Shown here: piece by piece, positions 21,841 to 30,041 of the stretch
Layout of the letters: every line of letters begins with the position of its first letter
How positions within the stretch are numbered: the stretch's first letter is position 1
NCBI GenBank assembly: GCA_947624305.1
Contig: CANQKC010000029.1
Coordinates: forward strand, 1-37,443
DNA: 37,443 nucleotides
Direction: 5' to 3'
Origin: an uncultured Monoglobus sp.
Lineage (GTDB): Bacteria; Bacillota; Clostridia; Monoglobales; Monoglobaceae
Program-made: the position numbers and the translations under genes
The notes under the pieces: model-generated
Database searches by the model: none
What the model was told of the DNA's origin: nothing
Seen by the model: only the letters and a program-made list of their open reading frames with translations

Positions 21841-21933
21841 GCAGGCGGCCGGGCTGTCATTGCAAACCGCACGCGTCCGCGCAGTCCGCTTTAGACCCCA
21901 TAGCTTTGCGTCCCCGGCTTTCACCGGGTTTGC
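21841..21933 (-). ncRNA. c-di-GMP-I riboswitch, aptamer 3 (promoter-proximal)
   Basis: AGCAAACCCGGTGAAAGCCGGGG, then GACGCAAAGCTATGGGGTCT, a variable hairpin with a GCGGAC/GTCCGC arm, and ATGACAGCCCGGCCGCC on the minus strand. Confidence 0.88.
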
Positions 21934-22047
21934 TACAATCGTTCATTGACGTTTAATGTTTTAAACATAAAAAGTCTTAAACGCGGAAGGTATGAACTTT
22001 GAAAAACACACCTCCCGGCAGAAGCGGAAATCCACTCCCGCAGTGTT

Positions 22048-22077
22048 ATTTTATCACGCTTGCTATATTTTTGTCAA
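22048..22077 (-). promoter_or_regulatory. Promoter of the triple-riboswitch leader
   Basis: TTGACA (22077-22072), an 18-nt spacer and TAAAAT (22053-22048) on the minus strand, about 110 nt upstream of aptamer 3. Confidence 0.6.
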
Positions 22078-22157
22078 TATTTTTTTGGAAAAATTTAAGA
22101 AAAATCTAACTTTCGGAAAAAAGCACAAAATAAATCGGCAAAACTTGCGTTTTTTGC

Positions 22158-22186
22158 TTGAAATATCTTATAATATATGTTAAAAT
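22158..22186 (+). promoter_or_regulatory. pheST promoter
   Basis: TTGAAA (22158-22163), a 17-nt spacer and TAAAAT (22181-22186). The leader is only about 38 nt, so no T-box fits. Confidence 0.55.
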
Positions 22187-22230
22187 AGTTAGATGACAAT
22201 TTGTGACTACACTTTTGGGAGGTTATATAC

Positions 22231-23256
22231 ATGAAAGACCGATTAAACACAATCAAATCAAACGCCGAAACGGAGCTCAATTCGGCCGCGGATCTTAAGG
22301 CGCTCGAGTCGCTCCGCGTTAAGTATCTCGGCAAAAAGGGCGAGCTCACCGCCGTTATGAAGGGCATGGGCGGGCTCTCCAAGGAAGAGCGCCCGGTCAT
22401 AGGGCAGCTCGCCAACACCGTTCGCGGTTTTATCGAGAGCGCGCTTGAGGAAAAGAAAAAGGCGCTGACCGAAAAGGCCAAGGAGCTTAAGCTCATGGCC
22501 GAGACGATCGACGTGGCGCTGCCCGGCAGGATGACAGAAATGGGCGCGAAGCACCCGCTCAACACCGTGCTCGACGATCTGCAGGACATATTCATCGGCA
22601 TGGGCTTTTCGATCGTCGAGGGCCCCGAGGTCGAGCTCGATTACTACAACTTTGAAGCGCTTAATCTGCCGCCCGACCACCCCGCGAGAGACACGCAGGA
22701 CACGTTTTATATAAACGACAACGTGCTGCTCAGAACGCAGACCTCTCCCGTGCAGGTGCGCGTTATGGAGAAGCAGAAGCCGCCCATTCGCATTATCTCG
22801 CCCGGCAGAGTTTACAGAAGCGACACGGTCGACGCGACCCACTCGCCTGTGTTCCACCAGGTCGAGGGCCTTGTTATCGACAAGGGAATTACGATGGCCG
22901 ACCTTAAGGGCACGCTCGAAGTGTTCGCGAAAAAGCTGTACGGCGACGACACGAGGCTCCGCTTCCGTCCCCACCACTTCCCGTTCACCGAGCCCAGCGC
23001 CGAGGTCGACATCTCGTGCTTCAACTGCAAGGGCGAGGGCTGCAATATATGCAAAGGCGAGGGCTGGATCGAGATACTGGGCTGCGGAATGGTTCACCCC
23101 AAGGTGCTGCGCAACTGCGGCATCGACCCCGAGGTATACTCCGGCTTCGCGTTCGGCATGGGTCTTGAGCGCGTGACCATGTTCCGCTACGGAATAAAGG
23201 ACCTGCGCCTGTTCTACGAGAACGACCTTCAGTTCTTAAAGCAGTTCAAGATATAA
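22231..23256 (+). CDS. pheS: Phenylalanyl-tRNA synthetase alpha subunit
   Basis: A 341-residue class II aminoacyl-tRNA synthetase subunit. It has an N-terminal coiled coil (about 1-85), then the catalytic core with motif 1 (HPL, M-G-F), motif 2 (F-H-Q-V-E-G) and motif 3 ([10 protein letters not shown]). The C-x-x-C cluster near 265-280 ([12 protein letters not shown]) is a feature of many PheS. It pairs with pheT to charge tRNA-Phe. GGGAGG precedes the ATG. A structured 136-bp gap separates it from pheT. Confidence 0.97.
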   Translation: MKDRLNTIKSNAETELNSAADLKALESLRVKYLGKKGELTAVMKGMGGLSKEERPVIGQLANTVRGFIESALEEKKKALTEKAKELKLMAETIDVALPGRMTEMGAKHPLNTVLDDLQDIFIGMGFSIVEGPEVELDYYNFEALNLPPDHPARDTQDTFYINDNVLLRTQTSPVQVRVMEKQKPPIRIISPGRVYRSDTVDATHSPVFHQVEGLVIDKGITMADLKGTLEVFAKKLYGDDTRLRFRPHHFPFTEPSAEVDISCFNCKGEGCNICKGEGWIEILGCGMVHPKVLRNCGIDPEVYSGFAFGMGLERVTMFRYGIKDLRLFYENDLQFLKQFKI

Positions 23257-23273
23257 AAATGAAACGGGTAATG

Positions 23274-23352
23274 TTATTCGGATTTTCGGGCGCGGGCAAG
23301 TCCGCGCCGAAACACTGAAAAACCCGCGCGGGGTCAAAGATTTTCCGAATAA
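23274..23352 (+). other. Structured hairpin between pheS and pheT
   Basis: The outer stem TTATTCGGA (23274-23282) pairs with TCCGAATAA (23344-23352), and an inner stem GGCGCGG pairs with CCGCGCC. No T run follows. It may set the pheS:pheT ratio or stabilise the mRNA (inference). Confidence 0.5.
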
Positions 23353-23392
23353 TCTTTAAAAACAAGACATATAACAGTAGGAGGAATATATA

Positions 23393-25738
23393 ATGAACTT
23401 ACCACTTTCATGGCTCAAGGACTACATGAACACCGACGGCATTTCCGAGCAGGAATACGCGGACAGGCTCACAATGAGCGGCTCTATCGTCGAGGGGATC
23501 AAGAACCTCGGCGCCGAGTTCAAAAATGTGGTCGTGGGCAGGATAACAAAGATAGAGAAGCACCCCGACGCCGACAAGCTCGTTGTCTGCCAGGTCGATG
23601 TGGGAGACGAGGAGATACAGATCGTGACCGGCGCGCCCAACGTGTTCGAGGGCGCGGTAGTACCGGTCGCCAAGCACAAGAGCACCCTGCCCGGCGGCGT
23701 CAAGATCACCAAGGGCAAGCTGCGCGGCGTTGTAAGCTACGGCATGATGTGCTCGACCGACGAGCTCGGCATCTCCAAGGAGCGCGCCACGGGCATATTG
23801 ATCCTGCCCGACGACACTCCGATAGGCGAGGACATAACGCACACCCTCGGCCTTGACGAGAGCGTGGCGGAATTTGAGATCACGTCCAACCGCCCCGACT
23901 GCATGAGCATAATCGGCCTCGCCCGCGAAACGGCGGCCACATTCGCGAGGGATTTTAAGATCCCCGAGATAAAGCCCACGGGCAACGACGAGGACGTTAA
24001 CGACTACGCCGCGGTCGAGATCGCGGACAGCAAACTCTGCTCGAGATTTACCGCCAGAGCGGTCAAGAACGTCAGGATCGGCCCCTCGCCCAAATGGATG
24101 CAGAACCGTCTGACGGCAGCGGGCCTCCGCGCGATAAACAACGTTGTCGACATCACCAACTACATCATGCTCGAATACGGTCAGCCGATGCACGCGTACG
24201 ACCTTGACCATGTTGAAGGCCGGAAGATAATCGTGAGAAACGCGGGAGACGGCGAGATGCTCGAAACGCTCGACGACAAGCCGAGAGAGCTGAAGTCCTG
24301 CATGATCGCGATCTCGGACGAGAAGCGCGCGATCGGCGTTGCGGGCGTTATGGGCGGCGCAAACTCCGAAGTGACCGACGGCACGACGACCGTTCTGTTT
24401 GAGAGCGCCTGCTTCAACCCCGTATTGGTCCGCCGCGGCGCGAAGGCGCTGGGCATGAGGACCGACGCGTCCGCCCTGTTTGAAAAGGGCCTCGACAGCG
24501 AAAACTGCCTGCCCGCGATCAACCGCGCCTGCGAGCTGCTTCAAGACATGGGCGGCGGCGAGGTGATCGGCGGCGTGATCGACGTTTATCCCGTGAAAAA
24601 GCAAAACACCGTGCTCCCGTTCGAGCCCGAAAAGATAAACAAGTTTTTGGGAACCGATATTCCCGAGAGCGACATGATCGAATACCTCGGCCGCCTCGAA
24701 TTTGAAGTCAAGGACGGCAGCGTGATCGTTCCCACGTTCCGCGGCGACATAGAGAGCATGGCGGACATAGCCGAGGAAGTCGCCAGACTTTACGGCTACG
24801 ACAACCTGCCCGTTACCATGATGCAGGGCAGAGTGGTTGTCGGCGGCAAGACCTTCAAGCAGAAGGCGGTCGACAGCATAAGGAACACTCTGACCGCCTG
24901 CGGCCTCTATGAGGCGATGACCTACTCGTTCATCGACCCCAAGGAGTTCAAACAGACCCGCGTTCCCATGGACAATGTGGTAAAGATATCCAACCCCCTC
25001 GGCGAGGAAAACAGCGTTATGAGGACGTCGATGCTGTCCTCTATAATCAAGACCCTCAAGGTCAACTACAACCGCCGCGCCTCCTCCGCCAAGATATTCG
25101 AGATAGGCATGACCTATAACCCGATCGGCGAGACGCTGCCCGACGAGCGTCAGGTCGTTGCGCTCGGAATGTACGGCAAGGTCGATTTCTTCGACCTTAA
25201 AGGGATCGTTCAGAACCTGCTGAACCGCCTCGGCATATCGGGCGCCGCGTTTGAGACCGAAAAGGAAAACCCGTCCTACCACCCCGGCAGATGCGCAAAG
25301 ATAACGGCGGGCGGCAAAACGATAGGCTGCATGGGCCAGATCCACCCCGCCGTGGCCGACAGCTTTAAGATCGACACCGAAATCTACGCCGCAGAGCTTG
25401 ACCTCAACACCATGCTTGAGCTCGCGACATTTGACAGGACATACAAACCCCTGCCCAAGTTCCCCGCCTCAAGCCGCGACATCGCTTTGGTCGTTGAAAA
25501 GGACATAAGCGTGGGCGAGATCGAGAAAATTATAAACAGCGTGAGCAGTGATATTCTGGAGAAGGTCAAGCTGTTTGACGTGTACGAGGGCGAGCAGGTC
25601 GGCGAGAACAAAAAGAGCGTAGCTTACTCGCTGACATACCGCGCCGCCGACAGGACCCTGACCGACGACGAGGTAAGCGGAATGACCGACAGGATTTTGG
25701 CGGCGCTCAAGGACGGAGTAAACGCCGAGCTGCGATAA
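23393..25738 (+). CDS. pheT: Phenylalanyl-tRNA synthetase beta subunit
   Basis: A 781-residue protein with the full bacterial PheT order: tRNA-binding OB domain (about 40-150; H-P-x-A-D-K-L), B3/B4 editing domain (about 205-390; [11 protein letters not shown]), B5 (about 400-475), catalytic-like core, and the C-terminal ferredoxin-fold anticodon-binding domain (about 690-781; [13 protein letters not shown]). The length is usual. AGGAGG precedes the ATG. Confidence 0.97.
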   Translation: MNLPLSWLKDYMNTDGISEQEYADRLTMSGSIVEGIKNLGAEFKNVVVGRITKIEKHPDADKLVVCQVDVGDEEIQIVTGAPNVFEGAVVPVAKHKSTLPGGVKITKGKLRGVVSYGMMCSTDELGISKERATGILILPDDTPIGEDITHTLGLDESVAEFEITSNRPDCMSIIGLARETAATFARDFKIPEIKPTGNDEDVNDYAAVEIADSKLCSRFTARAVKNVRIGPSPKWMQNRLTAAGLRAINNVVDITNYIMLEYGQPMHAYDLDHVEGRKIIVRNAGDGEMLETLDDKPRELKSCMIAISDEKRAIGVAGVMGGANSEVTDGTTTVLFESACFNPVLVRRGAKALGMRTDASALFEKGLDSENCLPAINRACELLQDMGGGEVIGGVIDVYPVKKQNTVLPFEPEKINKFLGTDIPESDMIEYLGRLEFEVKDGSVIVPTFRGDIESMADIAEEVARLYGYDNLPVTMMQGRVVVGGKTFKQKAVDSIRNTLTACGLYEAMTYSFIDPKEFKQTRVPMDNVVKISNPLGEENSVMRTSMLSSIIKTLKVNYNRRASSAKIFEIGMTYNPIGETLPDERQVVALGMYGKVDFFDLKGIVQNLLNRLGISGAAFETEKENPSYHPGRCAKITAGGKTIGCMGQIHPAVADSFKIDTEIYAAELDLNTMLELATFDRTYKPLPKFPASSRDIALVVEKDISVGEIEKIINSVSSDILEKVKLFDVYEGEQVGENKKSVAYSLTYRAADRTLTDDEVSGMTDRILAALKDGVNAELR

Positions 25739-25764
25739 AAATATTATATAAAGGAGCTGTCAAT

Positions 25765-26016
25765 ATGGAAAACCAGGACACCATAAAATTTGAGCTCGAG
25801 GCCGAGCGCCCCGACCCGAAAAAAATAATAATGACCGTTTACGAGGCTCTGAACGAAAAGGGCTATAACCCGATAAACCAGATCGTGGGATATATCCTGT
25901 CCGGCGACCCGTCGTATATCACATCCTACAACGGCGCAAGGAGCCTTGTCCGCAAGCTCGAAAGAGACGAGATACTCGACGAGCTCGTTTCGGAGTACGT
26001 TAAGAACAATTCTTAA
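25765..26016 (+). CDS. ireB: IreB regulatory phosphoprotein (UPF0297)
   Basis: An 83-residue protein of the DUF965/UPF0297 family: T-I-K-F, [31 protein letters not shown], then [15 protein letters not shown]. In Enterococcus IreB is phosphorylated by the PASTA kinase IreK and modulates cell-envelope stress resistance. In most Firmicutes it sits with ruvX and alaS; here it follows pheT. AAGGAG precedes the ATG. Confidence 0.93.
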   Translation: MENQDTIKFELEAERPDPKKIIMTVYEALNEKGYNPINQIVGYILSGDPSYITSYNGARSLVRKLERDEILDELVSEYVKNNS

Positions 26017-26030
26017 TTTAAAGATTTTCG

Positions 26031-26090
26031 CGCATACTAAAGGCCGGATGTATCAGAGATCATCCGACCCTTGGTATGCGGCTTTTTTTG
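26031..26090 (+). terminator. Long terminator after ireB
   Basis: CGCATAC and GTATGCG close an interrupted stem that continues with CGGATG/CATCCG. GCTTTTTTT follows. Confidence 0.75.
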
Positions 26091-26232
26091 TGATTTTTCG
26101 GATCAGCGCGGGCATAGAAAAGACCGATTCGGTAGTGTCGTTGGTTGGTTCGTTGATTAGCTGACACGTCTCTATCATGGTTGAGTACCGATGCGGAGAA
26201 GGGATTCAAACCCGCGCTGATCCGAAAAATCA
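26091..26232. mobile_element. 142-bp element with 22-bp perfect inverted ends
   Basis: 26091-26112 (TGATTTTTCGG...) is the exact reverse complement of 26211-26232. The inner 98 bp have no open frame. This is the structure of a MITE or a large snapback hairpin. No target duplication is evident, and it lies directly after the ireB terminator. Confidence 0.55.
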
Positions 26233-26762
26233 ACGTAGTGATTAGTGATTAGCGAATAGTGATTAGACCGCAACACCCACATTTTACGGCTCCCTCCGGG
26301 AGGATAATCAGCAAGCTTTGCTTGCGGGTTCAAAGCTATCTTTCAAAATCGCTTGCGATTTTGACTAAGAGCTTCCTTAATGCTGTCGCCGAAGGCGACT
26401 GAGGGAGATCGGCGCACTTACTCCTTCCACCGCTATCGCGGTCCCCCTCCCTCAAAGAGGGAGGCGTTTTTTGCCTCGACGTCCCGTAGTGCCGGATATT
26501 ATCCGCCCGCTATGCGCCGCTCGTCTGCCTCGCCCCTTGGGGAGAGGTGGATTTCCGCCAGCGGCAGAAAGACGGAGAGGGGTTAACGTAGTTATTAGCG
26601 ATTAGCGAATAGTGATTAGGACGGGCGGTCGGGGTCGTCCGCCCCTACGGCATTTTGCGCACATACTCCGTAGGGGACGGCGCCCTCGACGTCCCGAGGC
26701 GGCATGTGGGCATGCCGCCCTGCACCACCGGGATACGGAACAGGCCCATTCGGGCCTGTTCC
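26232..26762. repeat. Nested intergenic repeat field
   Basis: No gene is seen. It contains AACGTAGT-ATTAG repeats (26232-26267, 26584-26620), the GGCTCCCTCC..GCTGTCGCC repeat split by the 75-bp element (26283-26440), a CCTCGCCCCTTGGGGAGAGG-type repeat, GGCGGCATG/CATGCCGCC (26699-26720), and a perfect 11-bp stem GGAACAGGCCC/GGGCCTGTTCC (26737-26762) that sits just downstream of the 57-residue gene. Confidence 0.65.
26307..26381. mobile_element. 75-bp two-hairpin element, copy 2 (inserted in another repeat)
   Basis: It has the same length as the copy at 19725-19799. The second hairpin reads CAAAATCGC-TT-GCGATTTTG, a T:A to C:G compensatory change from copy 1. It interrupts the repeat that is intact at about 29035-29110. 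Confidence 0.6.
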
Positions 26763-26777
26763 CCAAAACTCGCCAAA

Positions 26778-26951
26778 TTATTGGTTTATCTCACTCCACC
26801 TTTTACCGCCTATTTTTACATAGTCTGTTCCACCGGTTACGGGCTTATTATCTCTTATGCTTGTTCCCAAACTGCTAACCGTTATCACGTCCGCGCACTC
26901 GAACTTGGTTATTTCCGCCTTTGGCGCTTTATATTTTCTTAAACTTCTCAT
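26778..26951 (-). CDS. Small protein (57 aa) with E-I-x-x-F-x-x-x-D-V-I-T motif
   Basis: A 57-residue frame starting M-R-S-L-R-K-Y-K-A-P-K-A-E-I-T-K-F, continuing C-A-D-V-I-T-V-S-S-L-G-T-S-I and ending in I-G-G-K-R-W-S-E-I-N-Q. AAAGGAG lies 12 nt upstream, a slightly long spacing. It is the next gene after the Big_2 secreted protein (38 bp) on the same strand, and a perfect hairpin follows. The K-Y-x-x-P-x-x-E-I-x-x-F-x-x-x-D-V-I-T-x-S pattern resembles a family of uncharacterised short proteins in gut Clostridia (from memory). The function is unknown. Confidence 0.65.
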   Translation of the reverse strand: MRSLRKYKAPKAEITKFECADVITVSSLGTSIRDNKPVTGGTDYVKIGGKRWSEINQ

Positions 26952-26989
26952 GCTTTAACTTATCTCCTTTCAATATTTCTCGCCCTTGA

Positions 26990-28777
26990 TTAATTACCCG
27001 GCGTATATTCAACTTGTCTGTCCCAATCAACTTTTGCATCAATTGTTTCCGCCTTTATAACGGTTCCGCCTGTAAGCTTTACAAACGGTACGGCATAGAA
27101 AGTAGTGTTTTCATCGCTTGTCTTGCTTATATCATATATATCGGCATAAAAACCTCCCGCTTCGGCAAGTTTTTCGATTGTAGCGCCGTCTTCCGTTGAA
27201 ATCTTTTTGGTATCGACAATCCCTCCGTCCGCACCGTCTACGATATATATACCCATTTCCTCTACTGTCTCTTCGTCAAAGATCTGAAGGAAACGTATAA
27301 CACCGTTTGGATTTTCAGCCTCGCCATACCATCCGCTGTCGGCAACACCCTTCTCGGGAGGTACTATTACCTGGATCTGAGAGATAAATGAGTCGCCGGT
27401 AGCTGAAATGTAAACAACCTTTTCGGCTTTATCCGTGTTGGTGTACGCCATTAAATCGGTCGCATAATTTGCCAAATCTTTGGTCTTTGCCAAAACCTTG
27501 TTACTATTCTGATCAGTAATACCTGTTTCTGTTCCGATTGTTCCGTAACGAATAGTACTGCCGCCGCCTTGCACATAGAGTCTTACCGTGCTGCCCGACG
27601 CAAGTTTCAACGCAAATTCATCCTGACCATGCTTTAAAAGAATACCGCCTTTTTCCGGATTTTCACCATTACCATCGTTAACTGTTCCATCAATATCTTG
27701 TGAAGATTTTTCTTTTGTGTATTGATTGCCGTCAGTACCGGCGGAAAACAGCTCTCCATTCTCATATAACATGTCCTTTTTATATGCGGCTTTACCGGAT
27801 ATAGCGTCAACCGCCTGAGCTTTTGCAAGCACATCATATATTTTGGAAGTTGTGGCTGCCTGCAAATCATCAACCGTTCCCGAATCGCCTTTAACAACCT
27901 TTTCGGGCGTTACGGTTATTTTTGTGGTCGCCTGTTTACTTTCGCTCACCGACGTGGCGGTTACAGTTATTGGTGCATCTGTTTTTTTCAAACCCGTTAC
28001 ACTGTTTCCCTGAATTTTAAAATATTCATTTTCTGCAGGTTCCCATGTAACACTTTGATTAGTTGCATTAGGAGGATCAAACGTAACGTTTATCGACACG
28101 GTTTCGCCTACCGATACCGATATCTCCGGGTCAACTGAAATACTGCTTACAGGCACTTCTTGTATTGCGCCCCAAGTGAATTTAATGGCGTAAATATGGG
28201 CATCCGTATTGCCATCATCACCGCCAACATATACAGGTTCGTTGCTCTCACCTTTTTTGTATGAACACTTTAAATACTGATAATCTTGTGAATTACTGTC
28301 TGTCTTTTTCTCTGAACCCACATAACTACCGCCGCCGTTAATGTTTTTGGAATAAACTCTAAAAGCTCTAAAATTAGTTTTACTGGTATCATACCTTCCA
28401 AATATCTCAATAGTACAATCATCGGAGGGTTTAAATGCAAACGAGCGGTTTTTAATATTATTAGTAACATTATCAGTTATTTGCTGCTTAACATCAAACG
28501 CGTTTGTATAGTGTATTCCTTCAATAGTAGCCGAAACATTGTCCACAATATTAAGCGCAGTGCCTCCCGCAAGTATATAGCCATTTTCAGAAAGACTATT
28601 AGCTGCAATTGCTGTAGAGCTCGCAGTAAAATCATCGGCCTTTATTTCAGGAACACTATTTGGTATTTCCGTTAAATCTGCAACCGTTTCCGCGCTTGCG
28701 GTCAGTGGTACCGCGACTAACATTGTTGCCATTACTGCCACTGCCAGCAACAGCGATAAAATTCTTCTTTTCCTCAT
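26990..28777 (-). CDS. Large secreted protein with Ig-like (Big_2) domain
   Basis: A 595-residue exported protein with a signal peptide 1-29 (ending TASA). Residues about 35-205 are a beta-rich domain with a jelly-roll look. Residues 212-295 are a Big_2 bacterial Ig-like domain (V-S-S-I-S-V-D-P, V-S-V-G-E-T-V, T-N-Q-S-V-T-W, G-N-S-V-T-G-L). Residues about 300-475 are a second beta-rich domain similar in style to the first (S-G-S-T-V-R-L-Y-V, V-V-Y-I-S-A-T-G-D-S). A C-terminal region has repeated aromatic strands. There is no LPxTG. It is probably a carbohydrate-binding or adhesive surface protein; no catalytic motif was recognised. Confidence 0.8.
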   Translation of the reverse strand: MRKRRILSLLLAVAVMATMLVAVPLTASAETVADLTEIPNSVPEIKADDFTASSTAIAANSLSENGYILAGGTALNIVDNVSATIEGIHYTNAFDVKQQITDNVTNNIKNRSFAFKPSDDCTIEIFGRYDTSKTNFRAFRVYSKNINGGGSYVGSEKKTDSNSQDYQYLKCSYKKGESNEPVYVGGDDGNTDAHIYAIKFTWGAIQEVPVSSISVDPEISVSVGETVSINVTFDPPNATNQSVTWEPAENEYFKIQGNSVTGLKKTDAPITVTATSVSESKQATTKITVTPEKVVKGDSGTVDDLQAATTSKIYDVLAKAQAVDAISGKAAYKKDMLYENGELFSAGTDGNQYTKEKSSQDIDGTVNDGNGENPEKGGILLKHGQDEFALKLASGSTVRLYVQGGGSTIRYGTIGTETGITDQNSNKVLAKTKDLANYATDLMAYTNTDKAEKVVYISATGDSFISQIQVIVPPEKGVADSGWYGEAENPNGVIRFLQIFDEETVEEMGIYIVDGADGGIVDTKKISTEDGATIEKLAEAGGFYADIYDISKTSDENTTFYAVPFVKLTGGTVIKAETIDAKVDWDRQVEYTPGN

Positions 28778-28869
28778 TTTAATTCCCTTTCTTTCTTTTA
28801 GATTTTTATATTAATTTTATTTTTTCGTGGTTTGTGTTTACCCCTCATAAGGTGTGAATTTGTCCGTTA

Positions 28870-29280
28870 ATTTATTACGGTGTAGGGCGGCATGCCCACA
28901 TGCCGCCACGGGCGGATAATATCCGCCCCTACAACGTAGTGATTAGCGATTAGTGAATAGGGATTAGGTACCCCTCTCCGTCAGACTACGCCTGACACCT
29001 CTCCCCAAGGGGCGAGGCACGGGCGGCCTCAATTTACGGCTCCCTCCGGGAGGGAGCTGTCGCCGAAGGCGACTGAGGGAGATCGGCGCGCTTACTCCTT
29101 CCACCGCTATCAACGTAGTTATTAGCGATTAGTGAATAGTGATTAGGTACCCCTCTCCGTCAGGCTGCGCCTGACACCTCTCCCCAAGGGGCGAGGCACG
29201 GGTGGCCGGGTCGTCCGCCCCCTACGGATTGTGGGGGGAGCCGCCGCGGGCGGATAATATCCGCCCCTACGAATTCGGGC
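28870..29280. repeat. Repeat field with a 96-bp direct repeat
   Basis: 28933-29028 is repeated at 29112-29207 (offset 179 bp) with few differences. Each copy holds the AACGTAGT-ATTAG repeat, CCCCTCTCCGTCAG, a CTGACACCTCTCCCC segment and GGGGCGAGGCACGGG. Also present are GGCGGCATG/CATGCCGCC (about 28886-28907), GGGCGGAT palindromes and an intact GGCTCCCTCCGGGAGGGAG-containing repeat at 29037-29100. Confidence 0.7.
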
Positions 29281-29296
29281 GAGCCAAAAAATAGCA

Positions 29297-29334
29297 AAAA
29301 CGGCATAAGGACAGATTTGTCCTTATGCCGTTTT
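29297..29334. terminator. Perfect 17-bp hairpin, orphan terminator-like
   Basis: AAAACGGCATAAGGACA, a 4-nt loop GATT and the exact inverse TGTCCTTATGCCGTTTT. The A and T ends give it terminator form on both strands. Confidence 0.6.
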
Positions 29335-29360
29335 AACCTCATTTTTGCGCGCGGTCAAAG

Positions 29361-29388
29361 TGCGGACTGCGTTATCCGCATTTTTTAA
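29361..29388 (+). terminator. Terminator-like hairpin
   Basis: TGCGGA and TCCGCA with an 8-nt loop, followed by TTTTTT on the plus strand. No plus-strand gene precedes it. Confidence 0.4.
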
Positions 29389-29471
29389 AATATTAAAATT
29401 AGTACCCCCCGACGGATGTCGGAGGAAGGCACATTTTGTGTATAACTTTCGTAATTTTTCCGTTTCATCAT
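29385..29471 (-). CDS. Candidate 28-residue small ORF
   Basis: Reads MMKRKNYESYTQNVPSSD then IRRGVLILIF. GAGAAGG lies 8 nt before the ATG and a promoter (TTGACA-17-TAAAAT, 29618-29590) lies about 112 nt upstream. No homologue is known to the author. It could be a decayed gene start. Confidence 0.25.
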   Translation of the reverse strand: MMKRKNYESYTQNVPSSDIRRGVLILIF

Positions 29472-29589
29472 TTTGATTACCTTCTCTATATCAAAATAAA
29501 CAAATAAAAAAGTACCAAAGCAACCTACCCGCCCATGACGCGGATAAGAAATTTGATACAATAACTAATCAACATTTTCAACCACTAAT

Positions 29590-29618
29590 ATTTTAACATA
29601 GCGTGAAATGTTTGTCAA
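29590..29618 (-). promoter_or_regulatory. Orphan minus-strand promoter
   Basis: TTGACA (29618-29613), a 17-nt spacer and TAAAAT (29595-29590). It reads into about 800 nt without a standard gene. Confidence 0.55.
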
Positions 29619-29662
29619 CGGTTTTTTATAAAAATTTTAAAATTAATCAAAAAGATGTAAAA

Positions 29663-29866
29663 TCACATATCAATGCCGTATTTTTCATAAAAGGCTTTTA
29701 TATCGGCGTCGGTGCGGACGAGTTCGGCGTAGACCAGTTTTTTATCCTTCGGATCGTAAAAGCCTATCGTGCGCTCGCCGGTGCATGTGCTTTTTTCAAT
29801 CCGGACCGAGTCCGCGGTGCAGCCCTCGGGAATTTTCGCGGCGGCCCGCTTTTTGAACAGTTTCAT
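29663..29866 (-). CDS. Small conserved-looking hypothetical protein (67 aa)
   Basis: A 67-residue basic-to-acidic protein: M-K-L-F-K-K-R, then I-R-x-E-K-S-T-C-T-G-E-R-T-I-G-F-Y-D, and V-Y-A-E-L-V-R-T-D-A-D-I-K-A-F-Y-E-K-Y-G at the end. GGAGAT is well placed before the ATG. The promoter is TTGATT (29925-29920), 17 nt, TATAAT (29902-29897). It looks like a compact single-domain cytoplasmic protein. Similar short proteins are believed to occur in Clostridia; the function is unknown. Confidence 0.7.
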   Translation of the reverse strand: MKLFKKRAAAKIPEGCTADSVRIEKSTCTGERTIGFYDPKDKKLVYAELVRTDADIKAFYEKYGIDM

Positions 29867-29896
29867 AAAATCATCTCCGTATTATGTTATATATTG

Positions 29897-29925
29897 ATTA
29901 TACCACATAAAAATATTTTAATCAA
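29897..29925 (-). promoter_or_regulatory. Promoter of the 67-residue gene
   Basis: TTGATT, a 17-nt spacer and TATAAT on the minus strand. Confidence 0.6.
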
Positions 29926-29982
29926 CAGGAAGTTGGAATATGTCGGAGTTCTGTTATCTTTAAAAAAATTACCAAAAAAGTG

Positions 29983-30011
29983 TTTACAATCGGAAATAAT
30001 TTTGTTATAAT
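29983..30011 (+). promoter_or_regulatory. Promoter of the NSS transporter gene
   Basis: TTTACA (29983-29988), a 17-nt spacer and TATAAT (30006-30011), about 31 nt before the ATG. Confidence 0.7.
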
Positions 30012-30041
30012 CATATAAAATGACAAAATGGGGGTTATGTT

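Noticed and set aside
21555..21872. A 105-codon minus-strand frame over the riboswitch leader
   Set aside because: It runs through two conserved aptamers; the RNA elements explain the sequence.
21960..22010. Ten-codon leader peptide before the riboswitches (GTG start after GGGAGG)
   Set aside because: The spacing is too short and the frame has no feature beyond chance.
22187..22230. T-box leader for pheST
   Set aside because: The leader from the predicted start is about 38 nt, too short, and no T-box sequence is seen.
23408..25345. A 645-codon open frame on the minus strand opposite pheT
   Set aside because: It is the antisense shadow of a GC-rich, highly conserved gene. It has no ribosome-binding site and no recognisable domain.
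19630..29600. CRISPR array
   Set aside because: The repeats are dispersed and unequal, without regular unique spacers, and no cas genes are present.
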